The notes under the pieces were generated by a model, which saw nothing but the letters and a program-made list of their open reading frames with translations, was not told where the DNA came from and searched no databases. Below are positions 1 to 8,363 of a stretch of 64,000 bases of DNA, one piece after another. Each line of letters opens with the position of its first letter. Position 1 is the stretch's first letter. A program made the position numbers and the translations under genes. Source of the DNA: JAPOXR01 sp965221815 (GTDB lineage Bacteria > Pseudomonadota > Alphaproteobacteria > Rhodobacterales > Rhodobacteraceae); contig OZ244915.1 in assembly GCA_965221815.1 (NCBI GenBank), positions 1,736,001 to 1,800,000 on the forward strand. Direction: 5' to 3'.

Positions 1-835
1 ATGTAATGAGCGGCACACCACGAATAAACTCGATGAAGCCGACGCAGATCGACTTCACAATCAACAGGTCCGACTGCCGACCCAGAGCCAGAAGAATGCC
101 GATTGGCAGCGAGCAGGCAATACCGGTGACACCGATTGTCGTCGACAACATGAATCCGCCAAATTTTGCACTCTCAACTGATTCAAGATGAAGAAAAGGA
201 ATGATTCCCTGCAAGATTCCTGCGAGTGGCCCGGCCAGGAAGATCCAGAAGAGCAAGGTGATCAGCACCGCGCCAATAATCCCTGGAAGTGACCCGAATG
301 TGCGCGCGATCGCGAAGAAGGCGGCACAGCCAACTGCCAGCCCCAACGGGATGACAGCAATGTCCCACAAGGAACCGCCCCATAACAACCAGACTCCCAG
401 AAAGGGATAGGCTGCAGAAAACCACAGCATCTTTCGCGGGAAACGCGTGAACAAGATGGGGGCCAGGGCAACAAACAGCAAAATCAGGGTCAGGTTCGGT
501 CGCCAGTAGCTATCACTGGGGAAGAATCCGTAAAGCAGCTGCAGATAGCGCTCACGTATGACGGCCCAACACGCGCCGCTGACACCTTCACCATAGGTTG
601 CGGCAATCGCCTCCCGGCATTCCCTGAGTGATGATGCGGTCCAGGATGACTGGAAAACCCACGGCACCGACTCGACGAGGAAAAATGCAATCGCCAGAAT
701 CGAAAGAATGGTGAGAACCGAATTCAACCATCCGCCAAACAAATTTTGGCGGGCCCATGCGACAAGTCCAACATACATTTTTGGTGCCGGACGGACCGAA
801 GCCATTTCTGTTCGCACATAGGAAACAGAGTTCAT
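1..835 (-). CDS. aapM: General L-amino-acid ABC transporter permease AapM (partial, 3' end outside window)
   Basis: Inner-membrane permease of the Aap/Bzt family of broad-specificity amino-acid importers, working as partner of AapQ. The first 278 residues are visible and run off the left edge. They start MNSVSYVRTEM and hold several hydrophobic segments, then the conserved permease-dimer segment (FIRGVPLIT near the edge), matching the N-terminal two thirds of the roughly 380-residue family. The ATG at 835 follows the aapQ stop by one base, so translation is probably coupled. The ATPase gene aapP is expected just beyond the window. The assignment rests on family resemblance and operon order. 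Confidence 0.88.
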   Translation of the reverse strand, partial: MNSVSYVRTEMASVRPAPKMYVGLVAWARQNLFGGWLNSVLTILSILAIAFFLVESVPWVFQSSWTASSLRECREAIAATYGEGVSGACWAVIRERYLQLLYGFFPSDSYWRPNLTLILLFVALAPILFTRFPRKMLWFSAAYPFLGVWLLWGGSLWDIAVIPLGLAVGCAAFFAIARTFGSLPGIIGAVLITLLFWIFLAGPLAGILQGIIPFLHLESVESAKFGGFMLSTTIGVTGIACSLPIGILLALGRQSDLLIVKSICVGFIEFIRGVPLIT

Positions 836-836
836 C

Positions 837-2093
837 TCAACGCTCCACCAGCCTGACGCGATTGTTGTACCAGTTGAGCACCGCTGAAACGCTCAATGAG
901 ATAAACAGATAACACAGCATCAGCAGCAGGATGGTCTCGAGCTCTCGCCCGGTCTGGTTCAAGGTAATTCCACCCAGGGTACCGGTCACATCCATATAGC
1001 CAACGGCGATGGCCAGCGAGGAGTTCTTGGTCAAGTTCAGGAATTGTGAAATCAATGGCGGAATGATCACGCGCAATGCCTGCGGGAGAATGACAAGACT
1101 CATGGTCAAGCCCGGGCGCAGCCCCAACGAATAAGCCGCCTCCGTCTGCCCTTTGGAGACCGAGGTAATGCCGGCACGAACAATCTCTGCGATGAAGGCC
1201 GCTGTATAGAAAGACAGGGCCAACCAGAGGGCAATCAGCGAATTACGCATATGAATGCCCCCGCTGAAGTTGAATCCCTTTAATTCAGGATATCCCAGGT
1301 GAAAGCCGAGATAGGCGAGCAGCGCCACGGGCGGCAGAACGATCAAGGACAGACGAATATACCAGGTTGTTGGGAGCGCCCCGGTTTCAGCCTGTATTCT
1401 TAATGCGCGCTGCCGCACTTTGCGGGCAATCAAGATACCGGTCCCGAGGACAGCCAGAAGGGCGAAGAGGTCCAGACTCACGTCGAAGAGTCCGAAGATC
1501 GAAAGATCACCAAAACCGTTGGAGAACAGCGGTTCAGGAACATAAATCCCCCGATTGGTGAGAGCCACCGAATCCCATAGAGACATGGTCGCCGTGGCAT
1601 CTTCTCCGCGGAAGTCGCGTGGACGTGGCAGCGTCTCGATCAGGATCACCATAAAAAAGACAATCCACAAGAGCACGGGCACATTGCGGAACATTTCCAC
1701 AAAGACTGTCATCAGACGGGCAACCAACCAGTTCTTGGAGAGGCGCAACACACCCACAAGGACGCCAATGACCGTCGCCAGCACACAGCCCATCGTTGCC
1801 ACCAGCAAGGTATTGAGCAAACCGACGACAGATGCCCGCAAATGAGTTGAGCGGGACGTATACTCGATCAGGCGCTGGTTGATGTCGTAGCTGGCAGGTT
1901 GACCCAGAAAAGAAAAATCGACATCCTTGCCGAGTGCATTCAGATTTTGAATCGTATTGTTGATCAACCATGCGATCAACAACATGAATCCCATCAAGGC
2001 GATTACCTGGATTGTCATCGACCGATAACGGGAGTCATTGATGAGCATGCTGAGCCGAAAGCCCGGCTTCTGAGGACCCGGACTGGTCAGCAT
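837..2093 (-). CDS. aapQ: General L-amino-acid ABC transporter permease AapQ
   Basis: Membrane permease of the Aap importer; 418 residues, close to the family length of about 400. A first transmembrane segment (about residues 28-46) is followed by a long periplasmic stretch and then the permease core. The typical EMFRNVPVLLWI segment lies near residue 137, and the EAA-type cytoplasmic loop (EAAYSLGLRPG) near residue 320 contacts the ATPase. It lies between the binding-protein gene aapJ (132-base gap with a hairpin) and aapM (1-base gap). With AapJ and AapM it should import a wide range of L-amino acids. Confidence 0.9.
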   Translation of the reverse strand: MLTSPGPQKPGFRLSMLINDSRYRSMTIQVIALMGFMLLIAWLINNTIQNLNALGKDVDFSFLGQPASYDINQRLIEYTSRSTHLRASVVGLLNTLLVATMGCVLATVIGVLVGVLRLSKNWLVARLMTVFVEMFRNVPVLLWIVFFMVILIETLPRPRDFRGEDATATMSLWDSVALTNRGIYVPEPLFSNGFGDLSIFGLFDVSLDLFALLAVLGTGILIARKVRQRALRIQAETGALPTTWYIRLSLIVLPPVALLAYLGFHLGYPELKGFNFSGGIHMRNSLIALWLALSFYTAAFIAEIVRAGITSVSKGQTEAAYSLGLRPGLTMSLVILPQALRVIIPPLISQFLNLTKNSSLAIAVGYMDVTGTLGGITLNQTGRELETILLLMLCYLFISLSVSAVLNWYNNRVRLVER

Positions 2094-2119
2094 ACGAAAT
2101 TCTTCAATTCATGACGTAT

Positions 2120-2148
2120 GAAGCCACCGCCGACGCGACGGTGGCTTC
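2120..2148 (-). promoter_or_regulatory. Intercistronic hairpin between aapJ and aapQ
   Basis: Perfect 10-bp inverted repeat (GAAGCCACCG at 2120-2129, CGGTGGCTTC at 2139-2148) with a 9-base loop. No T-run follows, so it is unlikely to be a full terminator. Stem-loops after binding-protein genes commonly stabilise the upstream mRNA or attenuate read-through, giving more binding protein than permease; that role is inferred here. Confidence 0.6.
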
Positions 2149-2225
2149 GAAGCTGTTCAGGTTTGACACCCATGAAGCAAAGTTTGGCGAACGATGATTA
2201 TATCGCCTTTGCCATCAACTGAAAA

Positions 2226-3242
2226 TCAACGGAAAGGTGGTGAATAGAGCAGTCCGCCGTCCGTATAGAGCGCGTTGAGACCGCGGCTCAGACCAATGGC
2301 GGTGTCCGGTCCGATATGCCGGTCAAAAATTTCACCGTAGTTTCCGGTCGCACGAATGGCATTTGCTGCCCAGTCGGCGGAAAGGCCGACCATCGCACCA
2401 TATTCTCCCTCAGTGCCCAGCAGTCGCGCCACTTCAGGATCATTGGTATTGGCCATCATTGAGTCCACATTGGCGGCGGTAATACCCTTCTCCTCAGCGA
2501 TGATCAGGGCATTCAGAACCCAGCGGGCAATATCAGCCCATTGATCGTCACCATGCGCCACAAGCGGACCGAGTGGTTCTTTGGATACGACTTCCGGAAG
2601 CACGACAAGCGAATCGGGATCTTCGGACGTTGCACGCGTTGCCGCCAGACCCGAACGGTCGGTGGTGTAGACATCGCAGGCCTCGGCAAAGAACAATTCG
2701 CGGGCTTCAGCGTTGGTTTCAATCGGCACCGGCTCATAACTCATATTGTTGGCACGGAAAAAATCGGCAAGGTTCAACTCGGTGGTTGTGCCGGTTTGAA
2801 TGCAGATCGTTGCACCATCGAGCTCGAGTGCGGAACCCACGCCCAGTGATTTGTGGGTCATGAAGCCCTGACCATCATAATAGTTGATACCCAGGAACGT
2901 GAATTTCAGATCCACATCGCGTGAGTAGGTCCATGTGGTGTTGCGTGACAGGACATCGACTTCACCAGCTGCGAGGGCAGTGAAACGGGTCTTTCCCGTC
3001 AATGGTGTGAATTTCACAGCCTCGCGATCTCCAAAGACCGCAGCGGCCAATGCTCGGCAGTAATCGACATCAAAACCGGTCCAGTTACCGTCAGCATCGG
3101 GTGCAGCAAAACCGACAAGGCCGGTATTGACACCACACTGGACAAACCCTTTGGCTTTGACATCGTCCAAAGTGGCAGCTCCCGCGACGCCGGACACAAG
3201 ACCAGCGACAGCTGCGACAGCCATCAAACGGCGATAATTCAT
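2226..3242 (-). CDS. aapJ: Amino-acid ABC transporter periplasmic binding protein AapJ
   Basis: Family 3 solute-binding protein of 338 residues. A Sec signal peptide covers about residues 1-22 (hydrophobic core then AGAATL). The mature protein begins with the typical TLDDVKAKGFVQCGVN, followed by GFDVDYCRALAAAVFG and the diagnostic SRNTTWTYSRD near residue 100. These are hallmarks of AapJ/BztA rather than narrow-specificity binders. It is the first gene of aapJQM and its promoter must lie in 3243-3364, squeezed against the mobile element starting at 3365. Start ATG at 3242; GAGATTG lies just upstream. Confidence 0.92.
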   Translation of the reverse strand: MNYRRLMAVAAVAGLVSGVAGAATLDDVKAKGFVQCGVNTGLVGFAAPDADGNWTGFDVDYCRALAAAVFGDREAVKFTPLTGKTRFTALAAGEVDVLSRNTTWTYSRDVDLKFTFLGINYYDGQGFMTHKSLGVGSALELDGATICIQTGTTTELNLADFFRANNMSYEPVPIETNAEARELFFAEACDVYTTDRSGLAATRATSEDPDSLVVLPEVVSKEPLGPLVAHGDDQWADIARWVLNALIIAEEKGITAANVDSMMANTNDPEVARLLGTEGEYGAMVGLSADWAANAIRATGNYGEIFDRHIGPDTAIGLSRGLNALYTDGGLLYSPPFR

Positions 3243-3358
3243 TTCAATCTCCTGATGAGTTCATATTGAGCACAGATTTAGCACGCGGCCAGCTGACAAA
3301 AGCATCTGACTGCTCACAAAAGGCCTAATGCCCCGTGCACAAAAGTCAAGCACAATCC

Positions 3359-3364
3359 TTCCCT
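3359..3364. repeat. Target-site duplication TTCCCT of the ISKra4-type element (left copy)
   Basis: TTCCCT at 3359-3364 directly abuts the left terminal inverted repeat, and the same hexamer at 5056-5061 abuts the right one. The direct repeat is what insertion of the 3365-5055 element would leave. The boundary could be read as 7 bases (CTTCCCT) because of a shared C. Confidence 0.65.
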
Positions 3365-3385
3365 GGGGAGTGATTCCCCTATGGC
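3365..3385. repeat. Left terminal inverted repeat of ISKra4-family element
   Basis: The 21 bases beginning GGGGAGTGATTCCCC match the reverse complement of 5035-5055 (GGGGAGTGGTTCTCG...) at 18 of 21 positions. The GGG terminus suits the ISKra4 family. Confidence 0.75.
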
Positions 3386-3430
3386 TGGGTTTGGACCCTG
3401 CTTGATTCCTGATCGGTTTCATTTGGCGAA

Positions 3431-4773
3431 TCAGGCGACCCTGGCAAGAGGCGTGCGATTGTCGTTGGCCGAGAGGTGGACCTGGGCGTGTCGCCGCCTG
3501 TGGGTCCGTTGAGCCCAGACGTTGTCAAAGCGCTCTGATGTGAGCCGGGCCCGGGCAGTGAGACCACCCTGGCCACCGGCACGACCCCATCTCTGGCCGC
3601 TGCGCTTGAGCCGGGTGTTGACGATCATTGTGTGTGCCGCCTCGACAGCCCCGCTGCCGATGGGAGAGCCGGCATCGCGGGCCGCTTGGTCACGCATCCG
3701 CTGACGGTGGCTGCGGACAGACCCAATGGCGGTGGTGATCTCGCCAGCCCCTGGGCTTTTCCGCTTGAGATATCGCAATGCATCGATCACCTGGCCCACG
3801 CCCTGGGGATCGTCTGTCAGGATCGCCTTGTGTGTGTCGAACCACGCCGTGCTCTTGCCGCTCTCGGCCCCATCAGCGGCATCGGCCGCGGCCTTGAGAG
3901 ACTTGGCCGGCCTGCCCGACATCGATGAGCCGGATATCCGGGGTCAAACTCTCCAGACACGTCCCGTTGTCCCGGGCCCCATCGGCGATGGCGACAATCT
4001 TCAATTCTCTGTCTTGCCCGGCCGCCTGCGGCATCCCCTGCCACACCTCCTGGCTGATCGGGCGTTTCAGACAGGTCCGGTCGGGTTCGGGAAGCCGGGC
4101 AAAAGTCCCTGTGTCAGCATCGTCCCCGCGCTGCCCTGTTGGGCCACAACGCCGCAGGCGGCCTCACGCCAGCCATGTTCATCAGCCTGTCCATCCCGCT
4201 CTTCCGCAGGCATCCGCAGCATCGTGCCATCCAGCGAGACCCGCAGGGCCACCGCATCATCATGCCGGCTCTCGTCGCCCCGTACCTCTTCCAGCCGATC
4301 ATCGGCCTGATCCTCAAATTCCGGCCCCACCTCGGCCGTCAGGCGGATCAGACTGCGCGTTGCGGGACCCGCACCACAGATCCGTTGCCACAGATCCGCC
4401 CCATCCCGCGCCGGCAGGCTGGCCATGATCGCCGCCGAGAGACCGGCCGCCGCGCCCGTCCCCACCCGTGGTCAGACCCCGAATCGGCTCTGTCGGCACC
4501 ACGGAGGGTCCCGAACAGGGTCGTCGCCTGACCCGACGAGGCCGCCACCTGGCGAGGACTTTTCCCATCAATCTGCAACCGGTCCCCATGATCATCGAGC
4601 GCCGCAAAGGCCTGACCCAACAGCCCGCGGGCCCAACCCGCGACCGCATCACGCAGATCACGCTCCGCCGGATGCGGATCCTCCCGAAACAAGCGGGCCA
4701 GATCCTCTTTGAGCCCCGTGTCCTGCAACTGCGTCGCCGCGGCCTGCAGGGTGTCCGCGATCCGCTGCCGCAC
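3431..4773 (-). pseudogene. ISKra4-family transposase, frameshifted
   Basis: Reading from 4773, homologous segments occur in alternating frames. MRQRIADTLQ... through residue 100 is followed by a shift near 4455, then LSAAIMASLPARDG...SLDGTMLRMPAEE. A second shift near 4095 leads to LKIVAIADGARDNGTCLESL, and a third near 3925 to KSTAWFDTHKAILTDDPQGV and the hallmark GSGAVEAAHTMIVNTRLKRS with GQRW. Total span is 447 codons, normal for the family (about 450). The DGT and the later GSG-VEAA-RLKRSG-RW block identify ISKra4. It is probably inactive. Confidence 0.82.
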
Positions 4774-5034
4774 CTGCGCCCTGTCCGTATCGGTCTTGGC
4801 AACAGAGATGTCAGAGTGTCAATCAGTCATCCGCGTGTTCCGTCTCATACGTCTCCATGATGGAGGGTTTTCATTCGGGAACACGCGACCTGATCCGGCA
4901 GACACACCCAACGACTCCACCCCGATCGGGTCAAATTCCGGGATTTTTCCAAAAATTCCGCCAAACCACCCAAACGCACACCATCAGGATTCCAAAAACC
5001 ACGCGTTTTCAACAGGTTAAAAATTTACGAGTCC

Positions 5035-5055
5035 GCCATACGAGAACCACTCCCC
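5035..5055. repeat. Right terminal inverted repeat of ISKra4-family element
   Basis: Reverse complement reads GGGGAGTGGTTCTCGTATGG plus C, pairing with the left repeat at 18 of 21 positions. It is followed at 5056-5061 by TTCCCT, the second copy of the target duplication. Confidence 0.75.
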
Positions 5056-5061
5056 TTCCCT

Positions 5062-5772
5062 GACCGGTAATTCCCACTGTCTCGGATCATCGTCGGATTT
5101 CCGAAGAGAGAATCGCAAACTGCAGAGCCATCGGATGCCAAGGGTTGCGGAGACCAGTCGTGCCGTAAAATTCATCACGTGAAAATTCCGACAATGGCCC
5201 TCCCGCCTGACAACGCGCGCTCGAATCCAAAGGGTTGCTGAACAGATCGCGGCAGGGAAGCGGATGTCCCCATTCCCCGACACAGATACCGGCATGCAGA
5301 CTGATGGTCCCCCGCTCCTCTATCAGATTGTGACGATCAGTTGTTGGCTGGGCACTCGGGATCCTGGCACGTGGCATCAACCCGACATTTGATATCCTCC
5401 CAGCGATTGCGATCCTTCCGGAACCGCCTTTGCCAAACCCCTCAGGAACCGCTTCGTCGATGGGATTTGACACCGATAGAGATGCTGAAAGCTGCCCGGC
5501 ACAGCAGAGTCGCTACGCCCGCCACGCATGGTGGAGCCCGTCGCTGAATCCATGGGGCTCCGTCCCATCGTTCGGTACACGAATCACATTGGCCGCCACG
5601 CGTTGACACATCCTGTCCGCCGATGCCGCGTGGGCAATTCCCACCAACCTCCTTGGGTCTATCAACCCGCCGTGATAGCGGTGCTCCTCTTCATGTATCT
5701 TGAACCAGAACAGGGTTTTTCCTATTCTGCACATCAATGATCTCTCTGTCCCGCTGTTGAAGAGGTGACATC
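5062..5772. other. Interval without a convincing gene between the IS and the AAA ATPase
   Basis: About 710 bases. The minus strand stays open in one frame from 5737 to 5087 except for a single TAG at 5513-5515, giving peptides such as FKIHEEEHRYHGGLIDPRR and NLIEERGTISLHAGICVGEW. I recognise no family. It may be a decayed gene or chance openness in GC-rich DNA. The last bases hold a good ribosome-binding site (GAGGTGA, 5761-5767) for the gene at 5773. Confidence 0.4.
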
Positions 5773-7062
5773 ATGACTGCGTTTCAACGCGAGGCGTTGC
5801 AGGACTTTGTCGATGATGGAGCCAAGGATTATCCCCCGGTTTTTATTGGGCGTGAGGATCTACTCGGGGAGATTCTGACCAAGTCACGGCGCGCTATGGA
5901 ACGGGTTCAAGCGGGAAAGCAGGTGGCACCGGGTCACACTGTCATTATCCAGGGTGCGCCCGGCGCGGGCAAATCCTCGATCTTGCATGAGCTGGTCTCT
6001 CGTTCAGACACAGGGAGCGCTTCGCGCACGGTCGTGATATCGAATGTCCATTTGCAGCAGGCTTTGCCGCTTGTCGTGCAGGCCCTGGCCTTTGCCGGAT
6101 CCACATCCAAGGAGAACTGGTTGCACACTGTTTCCCAGTACGGGCCCAGTTGGATTCAAAGAATTGATCAGGTCAGCGCGTTCGGTTTTGGAGTCAGCTT
6201 GAAAGACATTCCTGAAACTCCGCAGCCCCAGGATCTTTTGTCCCTGCAGAAACTGGTTCCAGCGGACATGTGGCAGATGCCAGTGATCCTGGCCGTGGAT
6301 GAAGCCCAGAGATTGCCGCCCGGGACCGACACGCCACAGGCCCTGTTTCTGCAGGCTGTGCATGACGCGTCGACGTCGCTCCCCTTCACGCTGGTTTGTG
6401 CGGGCCTTGGTGATACCCAGTCGCGTCTGCGTGATCTGGGATTGACGCACGGGATCCGCGCCCATTCCCTCGGTTGCTTGACCTGCGTGGAATATACCGA
6501 ACTCATGATCCGCTTCTGTGCCCATTTCGGGATGAAGATGGGGACGTGCCTGGAGCGGGTGCTGGCGGTGGTGCGGACCACTGATGGCTGGCCGCGGCAT
6601 GTACACTGGGCGCAGCAAGCTCTCGCCGAGGCAGTGCTGGAGCCGGGCATCACAGGGGATTTCGACAGGATCACGGACTGGGACCGGGTGCAGGCACGCA
6701 GCGATGAGCTGCGGCACGGCTATTATGCCACCCAGTTCAGCCGGGAAATGGCCCGGTCACGGAAACTGGTCGGACGCGTGATGTTGGAGGTGAGGAACGC
6801 CGAGCTGGAGGGGCGGGTCCTGCAGGAAGATGATATTCAGGAGACAATACGATCTCTCACTGACAAAGGATCGCATCTTAATTTCAGACTTCCCGACGGC
6901 TTCTCTCCCGAAAGTTTTACGACGCATCTCATTCATTCTGGCGCGCTGCAAGAAGATTCAGACAATGGCAGCATGACCTGTCCAATCCCCAGCTTTCAGA
7001 ATTATATCATCACACGGGGCGGGTTGGATCCCAACCAACTGGGAGAGTCCCGCAAACTGTAG
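5773..7062 (+). CDS. Orphan AAA/STAND-like ATPase
   Basis: A 429-residue soluble protein. Near the N-terminus FIGREDLLGEIL resembles the entry of Orc1/STAND-type ATPase domains. Walker A GAPGAGKSS lies near residues 60-68, and Walker B VILAVDEAQ near 171-179. A sensor-type segment (FTLVCAGLGDTQSRL) follows, then a helical region and a likely winged-helix C-terminus. No nuclease, transposase or membrane domain is visible. Start ATG has GAGGTGA upstream. Neighbours are two insertion sequences, so it is probably cargo of the island, possibly one half of a defence or transposition module whose partner is lost. The ATPase call is firm; the function is unknown. Confidence 0.75.
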   Translation: MTAFQREALQDFVDDGAKDYPPVFIGREDLLGEILTKSRRAMERVQAGKQVAPGHTVIIQGAPGAGKSSILHELVSRSDTGSASRTVVISNVHLQQALPLVVQALAFAGSTSKENWLHTVSQYGPSWIQRIDQVSAFGFGVSLKDIPETPQPQDLLSLQKLVPADMWQMPVILAVDEAQRLPPGTDTPQALFLQAVHDASTSLPFTLVCAGLGDTQSRLRDLGLTHGIRAHSLGCLTCVEYTELMIRFCAHFGMKMGTCLERVLAVVRTTDGWPRHVHWAQQALAEAVLEPGITGDFDRITDWDRVQARSDELRHGYYATQFSREMARSRKLVGRVMLEVRNAELEGRVLQEDDIQETIRSLTDKGSHLNFRLPDGFSPESFTTHLIHSGALQEDSDNGSMTCPIPSFQNYIITRGGLDPNQLGESRKL

Positions 7063-7195
7063 GGCTGTTCAGCAACCATTCTGGTTTCAGAAAATGTTAT
7101 CATACCAAACTACCCCCGTTCAAATGTGCTTCACAGTATCGTTCGCATGTCTTACACAGTCGTGCACCTCGCTCGCTTCCGTCTTGGCATGGTCC

Positions 7196-7221
7196 CTCCC
7201 GGTCTTCTTCAAGACCGGGAG
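7196..7221. repeat. Perfect 11-bp inverted repeat, 4-base loop
   Basis: CTCCCGGTCTT (7196-7206), loop CTTC, AAGACCGGGAG (7211-7221). It lies 134 bases past the AAA ATPase stop. No T-run follows on either strand, so it is not a textbook terminator. Confidence 0.6.
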
Positions 7222-7313
7222 AATGCCGCGACGGCGCAGGCGATGACCAACCGAACCCAATCCCTCCCCAAAATCCACTGGCCATCGCCGCCAACCTGTG
7301 GCAAAGAGAAGAT

Positions 7314-7378
7314 GTCACAGCTTCAAATGGATTCTCATCCTGATTATCGCGCACCTCTCACCCAGATTGACGCGCTAT
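7314..7378. repeat. Dispersed 65-base repeat, copy 1
   Basis: Runs from GTCACAG to GACGCGCTAT and matches 52227-52291 without gaps at 56 of 65 positions. Read on the plus strand both copies encode a peptide ending PLTQIDAL, so the block may be a scrap of a coding region rather than a noncoding repeat. Identity is not known. Confidence 0.65.
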
Positions 7379-7412
7379 AGAAATCACCCGCCAATAATCC
7401 GATAAACTCCTA

Positions 7413-8288
7413 AGGCCCGTTGACAATTGCCTTGCGTCTTGAGCAATTATCGTGTATTTTTGCCGGGGTTGCACGCCGAAAAAGGCGGCACGAGCAGACG
7501 AGGTGGGTGACAAGATGAATGCAGATCGCACAGTTTTGACAGATGAGATGTGGGCGCGGGTGGCCCCGCTGTGTCCGGGCAAGGTGACCGACCCGGGGTG
7601 CACGGCGGTGGACAATCGTCTTTTTCTGGAAGGAGTTCTCTGGCGGTTCCGAACAGGAACCCCCTGGCGTGACCTCCCGCCGCATTTTGGGCGGTGGAAC
7701 AGCGTCTTCAAACGGTTCCGGCGTTGGACCCAAGCAAATCTTTTTGAACGTATTTTCAATGAGTTATCTGGTGATCTGGATCTGTCGATGGTGTCTGTGG
7801 ATGGCACGATCATGCCAGCGCATCGATGGGCCTCCGGGGCCAAAAAGGGGGATCAGAATCGGACGGAGTCGGTCGCTCGAAAGGGGGATTGACCCGCAAG
7901 GTCGTGGCTCTCACCGATGCTGTCGGACATCTGATCCGGTTTGTGGTTCTTCCCGGTCAGACCCACGATCTCAAGGCTGTGCGTGAACTCCTGGACGATC
8001 TCACCTGTGAGACGTTGATTGGCGACAAGGCCTTTGACGCGGATGGGGTGCTGGACACATTGGCAGAACACGAGATGACGGCGGTGATCCCGCCGCGGTC
8101 AAACCGAAGCACACCACGGGACTTTGACCGCGATGCTGACAAGGAGCGACACCGAATCGAGACTGTCTTCGCGAGAATCAAGGAGGCCCAAAGTCTCGCC
8201 ACGCGATACGACAAGACCCGCGCAAGCTTCGCAGCCGGGATTTATCTGATGGCGGCGTGGTGGCGGCACGATAATTGTCAACGGGCCT
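7413..8288 (+). mobile_element. IS5-family (IS427 group) insertion sequence
   Basis: An element of 876 bp. The ends AGGCCCGTTGACAATT (7413-7428) and its reverse complement (8273-8288) form perfect terminal inverted repeats. Flanks read C-TA on the left and TA-G on the right, that is, insertion into CTAG with TA duplication, as known for the IS427 group. The transposase is encoded in two overlapping frames. Both frames look undamaged, so the element could be active. Confidence 0.85.
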
Positions 8289-8320
8289 TAGAATTCCTGC
8301 TACCAGGCAAGAAGTTGTAG
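7515..8320 (+). CDS. IS427-group transposase (two frames, probable -1 frameshift)
   Basis: DDE transposase made from two overlapping frames. The first runs 7515-7892 (MNADRTVLTDEMWARVAPL, with VSVDGTIMPAHRW carrying the first Asp). The second is the -1 frame ending at 8320 (GRSKGGLTRKVVAL, then IGDKAFDADG with the second Asp, and ERHRIETVFARIKE with the Glu). The A5G5 run at about 7841-7850 is the likely slippage site. Joining there yields GAKKGG...GRSKGG, as in relatives. The stop codon lies 32 bases beyond the element, so the last residues come from flanking DNA. Confidence 0.82.
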
Positions 8321-8363
8321 AGGAGGTCCGCAAGGTCTTCGATGCATTGTTCCTCCGCAAGGT

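Larger units (their letters stand above)
3365..5055 (-). mobile_element. ISKra4-family insertion sequence with decayed transposase
   Basis: An element of 1691 bp bounded by 21-bp imperfect terminal inverted repeats (3365-3385 and 5035-5055) and flanked by TTCCCT direct repeats. Its only gene is a minus-strand ISKra4-type transposase with at least three frame shifts, so it cannot move on its own. The transposase 5' leader (about 4775-5034) is noncoding. A partial second copy of its upstream half sits at 33279-33517. The insertion separates aapJ from the rest of the island. Confidence 0.8.
7063..7412. other. Noncoding interval with hairpin and dispersed repeat
   Basis: 350 bases after the AAA ATPase with no supported gene. 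It holds a perfect 11-bp hairpin (7196-7221) and, at 7314-7378, a 65-base block repeated at 52227-52291. The IS427-type element begins at 7413. Confidence 0.5.
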
